Assembly: GCF_004362145.1 (NCBI RefSeq)
Contig: NZ_SNXC01000015.1
Location: forward strand, 186,001-250,000
Source: Marinomonas balearica
Lineage (GTDB): Bacteria > Pseudomonadota > Gammaproteobacteria > Pseudomonadales > Marinomonadaceae
Length of the DNA stretch: 64,000 bases
Direction: 5' to 3'
Shown: positions 45,306 to 54,821 of the stretch, piece by piece
Layout of the letters: every line of letters begins with the position of its first letter
How positions within the stretch are numbered: position 1 is the first letter of the stretch
Notes under the pieces: model-generated
The model's database searches: none
What the model saw: only the letters and a program-made list of their open reading frames with translations
What the model was told of the DNA's origin: nothing
Translations under genes and position numbers: made by a program

Positions 45306-46787
45306 ATGACAGACTACCTTCTTGCTATCGATCAGGGAACGACAAGTAGCCGAGCTATTTTGTTTAATCGTCTAGGAGAGTTAATAGAGCAAGCTCAACA
45401 GGAGTTTCCTCAACACTTTCCTAATGATGGTTGGGTAGAGCATGACCCAAATGATATTTGGACGTCGACATTGTCAGTGTGTCAGGCGGTACTGGAGAAA
45501 GCCAATATATCAGCCTCTCAGATTGCCTCTATTGGTATTACCAATCAACGTGAGACAACGCTGGTATGGAATATAGAAACGGGCGAACCTGTTTACAATG
45601 CAATTGTCTGGCAAGATAGAAGAACGGCGGAGTATTGTCAGGAGTTAGTGAATAAGGGCTTTTCTAACACGGTACATGAAAAAACGGGCTTGTTGATAGA
45701 CTCTTATTTCTCCGCAACCAAAATTCGTTGGGTGCTCGAACAATCTCCTCAAGCGAAAGCTCTGTTGAAGGAAGGAAAGCTGGCGTTTGGAACGGTTGAT
45801 AGCTACCTGATTTGGAAATTGACCGATGGAAAAACGCACAAGACCGACGCAACAAACGCAGCTCGTACTATGGTCTTTAATATACACGACCAGTGTTGGG
45901 ATCAAGAGTTGGTTCAATTATTTGAACTTGAGGGTGTTATCTTTCCGGAAGTGATGGATTCAAGTGATGATTTTGGCGTTGTTAGTGAGAAGTGGCTCGG
46001 TGCACCTGTTCCTATAAATGGGGTGGCAGGAGACCAGCAAGCCGCTCTGATCGGTCAGGCTTGTTTTAAACCCGGTATGGTAAAAAGCACGTATGGGACA
46101 GGTTGTTTTTTGATTTTGAATACGGGAGCACAGCCTCTTACTTCCAATCATAAACTTTTAACCACGGTCGGTTATCGTCTCAACGGTCAAGTTAGCTATG
46201 CACTGGAAGGCAGTATTTTTGTTGCAGGCGCAACCATGCAATGGTTACGGGACGGTTTAAAGCTGTTTGAGGATGCTTCGCAAACTAAGAGCTTAGCTGA
46301 ACAGGCTCGGTACGACAGTGTTTACCTTGTTCCTGCTTTTACTGGGTTAGGCGCCCCTTACTGGGATGCAGACGCGAGAGGAGCCATTGTGGGTTTAACG
46401 AGAGATACGGGAATTTCCGATATCGTTAGCGCCGGACTGCGTTCGGTCTGTTATCAAACGAAAGATTTGGTTGATGCCATGGCAAAAGATGGTGCTGACT
46501 TTAATTCACTTCGTATCGATGGTGGTATGGCGGTCAATGATTATATGGCACAATTTTTAAGCGATATATTAGAAATTTCGGTAGAACGTCCTAAAATTAC
46601 AGAGACGACGGCTTTAGGGGTTGCATACCTAGCAGCATTACGCCTAGGATGGTTTAACTCTCTAGATGAAATTACAGATCTATGGCTGGCGGATCGGGCA
46701 TTTACACCTTCTATGTCGCCAGAAAAAAGTCAAACCTTGTATCATGGTTGGCTTGAATCAGTTGAAAGAATACGGACAAATAGTTAG
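45306..46787 (+). CDS. glpK: Glycerol kinase
   Basis: Cytosolic FGGY kinase (493 aa) that phosphorylates glycerol to glycerol-3-phosphate. The ATP/phosphate loop is [12 protein letters not shown] near residue 8, and the substrate region [12 protein letters not shown] near residue 79 and the signature [10 protein letters not shown] are typical. No glpF facilitator precedes it, so glycerol entry must depend on another locus or passive diffusion. The 185-base upstream region contains the perfect GlpR palindrome. Confidence 0.96.
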   Translation: MTDYLLAIDQGTTSSRAILFNRLGELIEQAQQEFPQHFPNDGWVEHDPNDIWTSTLSVCQAVLEKANISASQIASIGITNQRETTLVWNIETGEPVYNAIVWQDRRTAEYCQELVNKGFSNTVHEKTGLLIDSYFSATKIRWVLEQSPQAKALLKEGKLAFGTVDSYLIWKLTDGKTHKTDATNAARTMVFNIHDQCWDQELVQLFELEGVIFPEVMDSSDDFGVVSEKWLGAPVPINGVAGDQQAALIGQACFKPGMVKSTYGTGCFLILNTGAQPLTSNHKLLTTVGYRLNGQVSYALEGSIFVAGATMQWLRDGLKLFEDASQTKSLAEQARYDSVYLVPAFTGLGAPYWDADARGAIVGLTRDTGISDIVSAGLRSVCYQTKDLVDAMAKDGADFNSLRIDGGMAVNDYMAQFLSDILEISVERPKITETTALGVAYLAALRLGWFNSLDEITDLWLADRAFTPSMSPEKSQTLYHGWLESVERIRTNS

Positions 46788-46910
46788 CGGCCAACTCAGG
46801 AAGCAGTAATAGTTTTCTATAATCTTTTCTTATACCTATGTGGACTTTGTTGTCTAATGCTACCGTAAATTTGAGTTACGATTTAAAACACGTTTTCGCT
46901 TGTTCTGACT

Positions 46911-46940
46911 TTCGCTTATCGCTAAGTTAGGGCTTATAAT
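46911..46940 (+). promoter_or_regulatory. Putative promoter of the 95-aa gene
   Basis: A consensus TATAAT at 46935-46940 is preceded at 18 bases by a weak -35 (TTCGCT), 35 bases before the start codon. The assignment rests mostly on the -10 element. Confidence 0.35.
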
Positions 46941-46974
46941 GGTTTGAATAAAAAGTTTGAAAGGTTAGATAGAT

Positions 46975-47262
46975 ATGGCAAATGAATTCGCAGAAGTTCA
47001 CCAAGACGATTTTATGAAGTTTGGTGCTGAACGTCCTAGTTATTTGGATATTGAAGACGAGCTAATGAAGTTAGGTGGCCACGGTGTGGCGGGAAATACC
47101 TTTAAGAAAGAAGCGCTTAAGCTCGCTGGTTGGACAGGTGGCGCGTTAACGACCTATGCATCTCGTCCAATTGTTGCCAAAGATGCGTTTAACCGTATTC
47201 GTATGGCTTTGACAAAAGTGAATACTGCAGAAGACCTTAAAGCCTTGCTTACTTCTGAGTAA
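46975..47262 (+). CDS. Small soluble protein of unknown function
   Basis: A 95-residue hydrophilic protein without signal or membrane segment. It has a Glu/Asp-rich start, a middle part with GGHGVAGNTFKKEALKLAGWTGGA, and a helical C-terminus. I do not recognise the family. Its own -10 box (TATAAT), a plausible ribosome site (AAGGTTAG) and a strong terminator 28 bases past the stop make it a convincing independent gene. It lies between glpK and a DUF501 gene on the opposite strand. Confidence 0.75.
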   Translation: MANEFAEVHQDDFMKFGAERPSYLDIEDELMKLGGHGVAGNTFKKEALKLAGWTGGALTTYASRPIVAKDAFNRIRMALTKVNTAEDLKALLTSE

Positions 47263-47290
47263 GGAAGTAATCGCAGTTATTCAGCGTGAT

Positions 47291-47324
47291 AAAAACGGTA
47301 AGGTTAGTCTGGCTTACCGTTTTT
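47291..47324. terminator. Bidirectional terminator after the 95-aa gene
   Basis: AAAAACGGTAAG pairs perfectly with CTTACCGTTTTT around a 10-base loop, between convergent genes. Confidence 0.85.
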
Positions 47325-47337
47325 AATTGTTTTGTAC

Positions 47338-47862
47338 TTATTTCAGACCTTCTTGGTCGGCAATCGCTCGGATTCCATATTCTTCGTCTAAGATTTTTCC
47401 GACGATATTCTCACCCGCTAAGTGATGTGCGTATTGCATATGCAAGCATCTAATCTGATCCCAATTCTTGATACCGCCAATTCCTAGCTCTTCGAATAAC
47501 TTTGTAAATCCTTTTTCTTCAATAATGCTTTTATGCTCTTCAGTCATCGCATCCCAACGACGAGCAATGTAATCCTTATGAGAGTTATGATACGCCTCAC
47601 GTAGATCGGCATCGTCTTTGATTCTTTGTTCTAACTCTTTTACGACACCTTGGCTTTCAATTCGAGCCAATGCTTTGTCGATAGCGCTGCTGGAGAGCCA
47701 ATAGAACGTTGGGAAGGGTTGATTAAATACCCAAGTTTCCATTTCTAAAACTTGTGGTACGCCATTTGGAGAGCGGTGAGCAATACGTCGAATTCCACTT
47801 GGCGCTCGGCCAAGTTGGCGAGTAATGATTTCAATATCATCGGCACTTAAAGGTGTGGTCAT
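47338..47862 (-). CDS. DUF501 family protein
   Basis: A 174-residue soluble protein recognised as DUF501, which is widespread but uncharacterised. Conserved parts visible are RQLGRAPSGIRRIAHRSPNGVPQVLEM near residue 14, PFPTFYWLSS near residue 49, and LGIGGIKNWDQIRCLHMQYAHHLAG near residue 127, which resembles an active or binding site rich in His and Cys. The gene is 33 bases downstream of the PilZ-like gene on the same strand and may be co-transcribed with it. Confidence 0.82.
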   Translation of the reverse strand: MTTPLSADDIEIITRQLGRAPSGIRRIAHRSPNGVPQVLEMETWVFNQPFPTFYWLSSSAIDKALARIESQGVVKELEQRIKDDADLREAYHNSHKDYIARRWDAMTEEHKSIIEEKGFTKLFEELGIGGIKNWDQIRCLHMQYAHHLAGENIVGKILDEEYGIRAIADQEGLK

Positions 47863-47895
47863 AGTCTTTGTTTGATCGTAGGTAGGTGGGTGCGT

Positions 47896-48306
47896 TTACG
47901 CTAAGAAAGCAGGAAAGCTGGCGGCAAATTTTTGAATCCATTCGGCAGCCGCATCATTATAGTTTAGGCGTCGTCCCTGCGTTTTGGCTTGCCTGCGATA
48001 GTGTTCAATTTGAGAAAGTTGCTCAATCATTCTAACGCAAAAACAGTCATCATTGACCGGAAATTCGATAGCAATTCGATATTCGCCTTGTTCTGCGTCA
48101 CACCAAGCTATACGGCCTGTAACACAAAAGTTAGGGTCGATATCGGCAAGTGTTATTCGAACAGAGCAACCTTGCGAATATTTTTCTGTAACAAGACACG
48201 TTATTCCTACAAACCCCATACGGTCAGAGCTCAGCGCGGGAAACGCCTGATCATCAATGACCGATATTTCTAATGGTAGGTCTCTAGGATGTGCAACAAA
48301 TTCCAT
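47896..48306 (-). CDS. PilZ-like domain protein
   Basis: A 136-residue soluble protein that looks like a degenerate PilZ domain. The beta-strand order and the RMGFVGITCLVTEKYSQGCSVRITL region resemble the DxSxxG part of PilZ, but I cannot find a full RxxxR c-di-GMP motif; the only candidate is PRDLP near the start. It may be a non-binding PilZ relative. DUF501 follows on the same strand. The family assignment is moderate. Confidence 0.55.
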   Translation of the reverse strand: MEFVAHPRDLPLEISVIDDQAFPALSSDRMGFVGITCLVTEKYSQGCSVRITLADIDPNFCVTGRIAWCDAEQGEYRIAIEFPVNDDCFCVRMIEQLSQIEHYRRQAKTQGRRLNYNDAAAEWIQKFAASFPAFLA

Positions 48307-48518
48307 CGCAACAAGCCAAATGATTCTTTAATTCGGGTTATGGGCCAAAAGCCAGAGTATTCAAAAATGAAAGCGAATTGTACGCTTTTTGTTCTGGCTG
48401 TACAGACGAATTTTAATATTTGTGAGATTAAATACATCACGAATACTTATATTCGAGGTTTAGCAAATTTACAGTTTCTTGAAATAACTTATTCTGGTCA
48501 AAATAAGGGAGTTGAAAG

Positions 48519-49934
48519 CTATCCTTTTTGCTGTTTGACACAGAGTTCTCCTAACTCTTTTAAGCAGGCTTCGATCTTGTTGCTCCAAGGTAACGCATAA
48601 TTAATCCTTATGTGATGACTGAATTGACGACCTAGGCTAAACACATCGCCAGGTAAAATTCCGATCCCTGATTGAATGGCATCTTCATGTAATGCTAGCG
48701 CATTTATAGAATTTGGCAGCGTTATCCATAATAAAAATCCGCCTAATGGTGAAGAAACTTCTGTTTGCTCCGGAAAATACTGCTTTATTGCTTTAATACA
48801 CTTGCCGAGGTTGTCCTCGTATACGGATGTCGTTTTACGTAAATGTCGGTCATACGCGCCGTTTTCCAAGAAGTTTGCGATTGCTGTTTGCGTCAGGGTT
48901 GGTGTGGCAATGGAACTAACGTATGAAAAGTGCTCGATTTTCGACTGATGCAAAGGACTTATTATCCAACCTACCCGAAACCCCGGAGCAATGCTTTTTG
49001 AAAATGAACAGCAGTAGGTGATATCTGCATTCGTATTTTCGGCTAGTAACGCTTTGGGTCGATGATCAGAGTAACAAAGCTCACCGTACACATCGTCTTC
49101 TATAATCGAGATCGACTTTTCCGTGCTTAATTTTAGTAATTGTTGCCTGTTCTCTGTTGATAAGGTTGCCCCTGTCGGGTTTTGATAATTCGGTGTAACA
49201 ATGATCGTCTTTATTGTGTGACTTTCTGCTGCTGCTTTAAGTGCCTTTACATCCATCCCTTCATTGTGAGTACAGGGAATTTCAATGGCTTTAAGTTCGA
49301 GCAATTCCAGCGCTTGTAAAATGCCGTGATACGTTGGACTTTCAACTGCGACAAAATCACCCGGTTTAGTGAGTGCTTGTAATGAATGGATGATGGCGTT
49401 CTGACAGCCTAGGGTAATGAGTATGTCGTCGGGTTGGACTTTGTAGCCAGCATCGAGCATACGAATTGCGATTTGCCTTCGTAAGTGCTCACTGCCTTGT
49501 GCTTCTGAGTAGTCTACGCACACTTCAGGCTCCAGCCGCATTAAGCGGCCAACTGAACGTTGTAGTTGTCTAACGGGTAAAAACTGTGTACTGGGTACGG
49601 AACTGGAAAACCGCGTTATATCTTCGCCAGCATGTTGTTGCAAAAATGTTTCTATCAGCTGAGCGATGGGTTTATCTGTTTGAGCAAGCGCTTTTTCATT
49701 TGATGTACCACTTTCTAGTAGTGTTTCTTGAACGAAATAGCCTTTCTGTGGGCGCGCTTTAATAATCCCACGATCTTCGAGCAAGCTGTACGCTTGTAAT
49801 ATAGTTGCGACACTAACGTGGAGTTGTTTGCTGGATTTACGTACCGATGGGATTTTTGTTCCAGGTGCGAAGATACCGTCTCTCACTTGGAGTTCGATTT
49901 GATCCGCAATCTTTTCGTATAAAGGGAGGTCCAT
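48519..49934 (-). CDS. MocR-type GntR/aminotransferase regulator
   Basis: PLP-dependent transcription regulator (471 aa). The N-terminal GntR winged helix covers about residues 1-70 (IFAPGTKIPSVRKSSKQLHVSVATILQAYSLL). The rest is an aminotransferase class I-like domain with the PLP region TLGCQNAIIHSLQAL and the Schiff-base Lys in SFSKSIAPGFRVGWI. Regulators of this kind control vitamin B6, GABA or amine pathways. Its target is not evident from the neighbours. It is divergent from a chemoreceptor across a 695-base spacer. Confidence 0.88.
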   Translation of the reverse strand: MDLPLYEKIADQIELQVRDGIFAPGTKIPSVRKSSKQLHVSVATILQAYSLLEDRGIIKARPQKGYFVQETLLESGTSNEKALAQTDKPIAQLIETFLQQHAGEDITRFSSSVPSTQFLPVRQLQRSVGRLMRLEPEVCVDYSEAQGSEHLRRQIAIRMLDAGYKVQPDDILITLGCQNAIIHSLQALTKPGDFVAVESPTYHGILQALELLELKAIEIPCTHNEGMDVKALKAAAESHTIKTIIVTPNYQNPTGATLSTENRQQLLKLSTEKSISIIEDDVYGELCYSDHRPKALLAENTNADITYCCSFSKSIAPGFRVGWIISPLHQSKIEHFSYVSSIATPTLTQTAIANFLENGAYDRHLRKTTSVYEDNLGKCIKAIKQYFPEQTEVSSPLGGFLLWITLPNSINALALHEDAIQSGIGILPGDVFSLGRQFSHHIRINYALPWSNKIEACLKELGELCVKQQKG

Positions 49935-50629
49935 ATAAAAGTTAAACTATCACAACAGAATCGGAAAATTTACCAGATAAGGGCAAACAAAGAAATGCAG
50001 AAAACGAACTCTACGTAGAGGAGAAGCATTCTATAGAGTCACTCATGTGAGAACGAATTCACTTTTGCCCGTCAAAATACACTTCCGTTACAGTACCTCT
50101 ATGTATCTGAAAACACTAAGAGTAGACGTTTTTATAAATTCTTAAAATGTTGTTCTACACTTTTGGTATGACAAAAACCGATGATGACGTTCCTGCTAGG
50201 GCGTTTCAAAGCAGTCGTTTCTATGTCGTTTTGTAAATGCGGAGACCATCATGTCGCTTTTCTTGTCGTCGTCAATTCACCTTATTAACAATATTGGTGA
50301 TTAAATGACCAAAAGTGTGTTTTAAGGTCGCCTAAGGAAAGGTTCTGTGGCTGTAGGTTAGATAGAATGGCAGATTCGTAAATTGCGTAGTCTATTTTGA
50401 CAGTATTATATGTAAAAAAATGTAGATTTGACTATAGGGTCAGAATACACTGGGTTTAATGTCAGTTTGGAATGAAGTTCCACATTGTATTTTGGAGTTG
50501 CAATACCTAGGAAGGTAATCCAGATAATAAATAATTATAAGTGCTGGTTCGTTTTTTATTCTCCTATGTGCGGGTGCCTATTTAATTTTGCTGGTGCTCC
50601 TCACAATACTTCATTTAAGAGGTGTCTAT
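49935..50629. other. 695-base noncoding spacer with long inverted repeats
   Basis: No convincing gene. ACACTTTTGGT (50157-50167) and ACCAAAAGTGT (50308-50318) form perfect 11-base inverted repeats around a 140-base segment. The segment starts with a 22-codon frame (50168, MTKTDDDVPARAFQSSRF then stop) without a ribosome site. Past it there is a CTCTACGTAGAG palindrome upstream and AT-rich leader sequence before the chemoreceptor. Confidence 0.5.
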
Positions 50630-52603
50630 ATGTCGTTATCAGTCGTCCAACGGGTGTTGTTAGGTTTTACAGTGCTACTTGCACTTTTATTGACCGTCGC
50701 TGCCACTGGATTTTCAGGAATTACAAAGGTCGAACAGCGCCTAGAAAAAGTAACGGGTGAAGTCTCCGAGATCGTATCGTCGAGCAATAAATTGAATGAC
50801 GAATTATCAAGAGCAAACTCATCGGTACTGCAGTATCTACTTAGTCTAACCCCCGAATCTCTTGATTCAGCTCAGCAAGAATACGCATTGCATCAGGGGC
50901 TTTTTCAAAAATCAGTGGCGAATCTAACCACTGTGTTAGCGCACTATCCAGAGCTTCTCTCATTGGTTAGCAATATCAATTCTGAGTCATCAGTCTTTTT
51001 TAGCAATGCCGATCTTGCGACTAATAATCATAGAAAAATGCTTTCACTTCACGAAGAAGTTAATGAATCAAAGTTGGATCTTAAAGATTCATTGTCGTTC
51101 GCTGCCGAAGACTTAGGTATGTTGGTGGAAGATGGGGAAACTTCCGAAGTTAAATTTGCTGCAACGTATGTTCGCAGTCAGGTTGAGAGCTTAGCCCTTA
51201 CGATCAGCGATTATTTTGATCACAGTGATCTTGAATATATGCAAGATTTACGTAATCAGATGAATAAAAATGTCACCGCTATGCAAGGGAAGATGCAGTA
51301 CTTAAATGACGACTCTATTTTAGAGCTAGTCAATGAGATAATTGATGCCGTTTCAAGTGAAGAAGGTGTGATCAATAAAGAATACACCTTTATTAAGTTG
51401 GATTTGGAATCCGAAATGATGGCAGCGATGCTTAGTACGAGCATGAAAAAAATGCAATCTCACGTTGAAGCATTGCTTAATAACGCTAAAGCCATTCAAA
51501 AACAATCTACAGACGAAGCCTCTGATGCTGCCTCTTTAAGCAAATCCGTTGTCTCTGTGACCGTGGTTGTATCGGTTATTTTGGCCATTGCCGTTGCGCT
51601 TTGGGTTAGTCGAAGCATTCGTGTGCCACTTGCTCAAGTTATGAGTGTTCTTGATGTTGTTGCAAAAGGGGATTTTACCTCCCGCATCAAGATCAATACC
51701 AAAGATGAGTTTGGTGATTTGGCGAAATGGGTGAATGGTTTAGTTGATCAATTGCGAGAAGTTATGGGGCAAATTGATCAAGCGTCTAATGCAGTTGTGA
51801 GTTCCTCAAAAGAAAATTATGACTCCGCGGTTATGACTCAGTCTATGATGAAGCAGCAAAGCGAAAAGACCATGGTTGTCGCTTCTGCTATGACTGAAAT
51901 GGCTGCAACGGTAAATGAAGTCGCCCAAAATGCGGAGGTAACACTCCATAAAATTCAAGGTGTAGATGAAAGTGCTGCCAATAGTCGTCAAAAGATGGAG
52001 CACAATATTAGCGAAGTCGAGAACCTAGTTTCTCAGATTGAATCTTCAACCAATGTTGTTAATCGATTAGACGAACATTCGCAAAATATCGGCCGTATTT
52101 TGGAAGTGATTCAAGATATCGCCGAACAAACGAACTTACTTGCGTTAAATGCAGCAATAGAAGCAGCACGTGCAGGTGAGCAAGGGCGAGGATTTGCAGT
52201 TGTTGCAGATGAGGTTCGTACATTAGCAACACGTACTCGCGCTTCTACGGAGGAAATTAATACGGTTATTGGGCAATTGCAGCAAGGTGTGAAAGAAACC
52301 GTTTCTAGTATGCAAATATGCCGCACTAATGCGTATTCAAGTGTTGAAGAAGCAAGAAATGTGGGGATTGCATTAGTCGATCTCCAAGGGTTAATGAATG
52401 AAATTCGAGATCTGAGCACGCAAATAGCGACCGCAGCGGAGCAACAGTCCTCGGTTGCACAAGAAATAAATGAAAGTGTGCATGAAATTGCGGACAGTTC
52501 GGAAATGGCATCAGAAGGCGCTGTAAAAGGTCAAGAGTCTTGCCATACCGTTTCAGAACTCGCATCGAGACAAAAAGATTTGCTCGCTCAGTTTAAAATG
52601 TAA
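50630..52603 (+). CDS. Transmembrane methyl-accepting chemotaxis protein
   Basis: Chemoreceptor (657 aa). TM1 covers about residues 8-30, and the periplasmic sensor (about 31-305) is mostly helical and resembles the extended four-helix type. TM2 lies near residues 306-330, then HAMP with [27 protein letters not shown]. The MCP signalling domain has the hairpin tip [23 protein letters not shown] and [10 protein letters not shown]. No C-terminal pentapeptide tether is present. The ATG at 50630 is chosen for AAGAGGTG seven bases before it. The ligand is unknown. Confidence 0.9.
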   Translation: MSLSVVQRVLLGFTVLLALLLTVAATGFSGITKVEQRLEKVTGEVSEIVSSSNKLNDELSRANSSVLQYLLSLTPESLDSAQQEYALHQGLFQKSVANLTTVLAHYPELLSLVSNINSESSVFFSNADLATNNHRKMLSLHEEVNESKLDLKDSLSFAAEDLGMLVEDGETSEVKFAATYVRSQVESLALTISDYFDHSDLEYMQDLRNQMNKNVTAMQGKMQYLNDDSILELVNEIIDAVSSEEGVINKEYTFIKLDLESEMMAAMLSTSMKKMQSHVEALLNNAKAIQKQSTDEASDAASLSKSVVSVTVVVSVILAIAVALWVSRSIRVPLAQVMSVLDVVAKGDFTSRIKINTKDEFGDLAKWVNGLVDQLREVMGQIDQASNAVVSSSKENYDSAVMTQSMMKQQSEKTMVVASAMTEMAATVNEVAQNAEVTLHKIQGVDESAANSRQKMEHNISEVENLVSQIESSTNVVNRLDEHSQNIGRILEVIQDIAEQTNLLALNAAIEAARAGEQGRGFAVVADEVRTLATRTRASTEEINTVIGQLQQGVKETVSSMQICRTNAYSSVEEARNVGIALVDLQGLMNEIRDLSTQIATAAEQQSSVAQEINESVHEIADSSEMASEGAVKGQESCHTVSELASRQKDLLAQFKM

Positions 52604-52698
52604 TGCGTGAGATGTTTGCTAGATTGTCAGCATATTTTTCTCCTGTGTGGCTTTTTACTGTAATATAGACACAAAGAAAATTGTCGCGGAGAAAATAT

Positions 52699-53178
52699 AT
52701 GTCCATTCAAATGGATGACATGATGCCTTATGGGCAGTTTCAGGTAATGGGCGAACATGGTCCTGAGAATGTTGATGTAACAGAATTCTTTTCAGGCAAA
52801 CGAGTGATTGTTTTTGCAGTGCCAGGGGCCTTCACTCCTACGTGCAGTATCAGCCATTTGCCCGGTTTTGTTGTGCACTATGATGCTTTTAAAGAGAAAG
52901 GCATTGATGAGATCATGTGTTTATCTGTGAATGATGTATTCGTTATGGATGCATGGGGTAAAGCAAATAACGCAGAAAACTTGGTGATGGCGGCAGACGG
53001 GTTAGCTGAACTAACGACATCGCTTGGTTTAGAGTTGGATATTTCTACCGCTAAGCTTGGTGTACGGAGTCGACGCTATGCCATGCTGGTTGATAATGGC
53101 ATCGTCAGTAATCTCTGGCTAGAAGAGCCGGGAGAATACAAAATCAGTTCAGCTGAACATGTACTCAGCCAAATTTAA
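52699..53178 (+). CDS. Peroxiredoxin of the Prx5 (redoxin) type
   Basis: Thiol peroxidase (159 aa). The peroxidatic motif PGAFTPTCS lies near residues 43-51, with the redox Cys in TCS and the following Prx5 segment HLPGFVVHYDAFKEKGI. A second Cys in IMCLSVND could act as a resolving Cys. It reduces peroxides using glutathione or thioredoxin. The ATG at 52699 has GGAG seven bases upstream; an in-frame TTG at 52681 is rejected. A strong terminator follows. Confidence 0.92.
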   Translation: MSIQMDDMMPYGQFQVMGEHGPENVDVTEFFSGKRVIVFAVPGAFTPTCSISHLPGFVVHYDAFKEKGIDEIMCLSVNDVFVMDAWGKANNAENLVMAADGLAELTTSLGLELDISTAKLGVRSRRYAMLVDNGIVSNLWLEEPGEYKISSAEHVLSQI

Positions 53179-53184
53179 AGATCC

Positions 53185-53219
53185 GACAAAAGCCGCTTTT
53201 TAGCGGCTTTTGTCTTTTT
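53185..53219 (+). terminator. Rho-independent terminator after the peroxiredoxin gene
   Basis: GACAAAAGCCGCT-TTTT-AGCGGCTTTTGTC, perfect 13-bp stem, followed by TTTTT. Confidence 0.92.
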
Positions 53220-53344
53220 AGAGCGTTGGTTTTTGCTCTACTTTCGATACGCAATTTAGAACCATAATTTTATTCAGACTTGAAAAATTGAGATTTACGA
53301 CCAAAATCTAAGTAAGACAATAACATACGAGAAGGAGTGCGATT

Positions 53345-54721
53345 ATGCTGTTGGAAGATCGCGTTAATGCTTTAGTGGCTCCGAAAGGAGCGTTGGAAAT
53401 ACTTTCTCAAGATGAGATTACTCGATTGTCTGTAGGATCGGGTGCGCTGCATGATCTATTTAGACGTTGTGCTTTGGCCATTCTTAATTGTGGTAGCGAC
53501 TCAGACGACGCCGCTGCCGTCATGGAAGAATTTAAAGAGTTTGAAATATCCATTGTTCAGCAGGAGCGAGGCGTTAAGCTCCAATTAGACAACGCGCCTG
53601 CCAGTGCGTTTGTAGATGGAAAGATGATCAGCAGTGTGCGCGAAATGTTATTTAGTGTACTGCGAGACATTATATTTACTTTTCATGAATACAATTTAGA
53701 GCGAAGCCTAGCAACTGCCAGTTCGGACAAAATTACCAACGTTGTATTTGAATTGCTGCGTAATGCAAACGTATTTAGACGAATACGCACACCGGATATG
53801 GTTGTATGTTGGGGAGGGCACTCAATTGCGCGTCATGAATACGATTATACGAAGAAAGTAGGACATGAGTTAGGGCTGCGAGAACTAAATATTTGTACTG
53901 GATGCGGCCCAGGCGCGATGAAAGGGCCGATGAAAGGTGCGGCGATAGCGCACGCTAAGCAACGCATTACTGACGGAGTTTATCTTGGGTTGACCGAGCC
54001 CGGCATCATTGCAGCGGAATCGCCTAATCCGATTGTGAATCAACTCGTTATTATGCCTGATATCGAAAAAAGGTTAGAAGCTTTCGTTCGTACTGGCCAC
54101 GGTATTGTTGTCTTTCCGGGTGGAGCAGGAACGGCCGAAGAGATTCTGTATATTCTTGGTATTTTAATGCACCCTGAAAACAAGGATATTCCTTTCCCTC
54201 TCGTCTTTACTGGTCCAAAAGAGAGTGCCGCGTATTTCGAGCAAATTCACGCATTCTTAGGAAATGTGTTAGGTGAAGAAGCACAGGCCAAATATCAAAT
54301 TGTGATCGACAATGAAATGGAAGTCGCACAGATTATGAAAGAAGGGATGGAAGAAGTTCGTCAGTATCGCAAACAATTCCATGATGCGTTCTATTACAAT
54401 TGGATGTTGCACATTCCTGAAGAGTTTCAGCATCCATTTGAGCCAACACATGAAAATGTAAGAGAGCTTAATCTTCATTATGATCAGGAAAAACATTTGT
54501 TGGCAGCGGATTTACGTCGTGCTTTCTCAACGATTGTTGCTGGTAATGTGAAAGCACAAGGGGTGCAGTATATTAAGGAGAATGGCCCGTTTGAAATCCA
54601 CGGCGACAAAAAGTTACTTAAAAAGCTGGATGCGCTTCTAGAAGCATTTGTGGTGCAGCAACGTATGAAGCTGCCTGGTAGTGCGTATGTTCCGTGTTAT
54701 AAAGTACTTGCTGATGAATAG
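53345..54721 (+). CDS. ppnN: Pyrimidine/purine nucleotide 5'-monophosphate nucleosidase PpnN
   Basis: Cytosolic LOG-family nucleosidase (458 aa) that cleaves nucleoside monophosphates to base and ribose 5-phosphate; the E. coli homologue (YgdH) is activated by (p)ppGpp. The LOG motif PGGAGTAEEILYILGILMHPEN is near residues 258-279 and the N-terminal family domain plus C-terminal extension are complete. Length is close to the E. coli protein. GAGAAGGAG lies before the ATG. It is a single-gene transcript with a terminator. Confidence 0.95.
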   Translation: MLLEDRVNALVAPKGALEILSQDEITRLSVGSGALHDLFRRCALAILNCGSDSDDAAAVMEEFKEFEISIVQQERGVKLQLDNAPASAFVDGKMISSVREMLFSVLRDIIFTFHEYNLERSLATASSDKITNVVFELLRNANVFRRIRTPDMVVCWGGHSIARHEYDYTKKVGHELGLRELNICTGCGPGAMKGPMKGAAIAHAKQRITDGVYLGLTEPGIIAAESPNPIVNQLVIMPDIEKRLEAFVRTGHGIVVFPGGAGTAEEILYILGILMHPENKDIPFPLVFTGPKESAAYFEQIHAFLGNVLGEEAQAKYQIVIDNEMEVAQIMKEGMEEVRQYRKQFHDAFYYNWMLHIPEEFQHPFEPTHENVRELNLHYDQEKHLLAADLRRAFSTIVAGNVKAQGVQYIKENGPFEIHGDKKLLKKLDALLEAFVVQQRMKLPGSAYVPCYKVLADE

Positions 54722-54744
54722 TGAATCGTATTTGTTTGGATAGA

Positions 54745-54795
54745 AAAAGGGGCGTGTGCCACATATTGTTGAAATATAGGTACCACGCCCCTTTT
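54745..54795 (+). terminator. Hairpin after ppnN
   Basis: AAAAGGGGCGTG pairs perfectly with CACGCCCCTTTT around a 27-base loop, between convergent ppnN and gshA. Confidence 0.7.
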
Positions 54796-54821
54796 GTATG
54801 GGCTGTCAGATTAAACGCTTA

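Noticed and set aside
48289..48600. 103-codon plus-strand frame between the PilZ-like and MocR genes
   Set aside because: It overlaps the ends of both real genes and has no coding features.
50485..50760. 91-codon frame overlapping the chemoreceptor start
   Set aside because: It is out of frame with the well-supported chemoreceptor and ends inside it.
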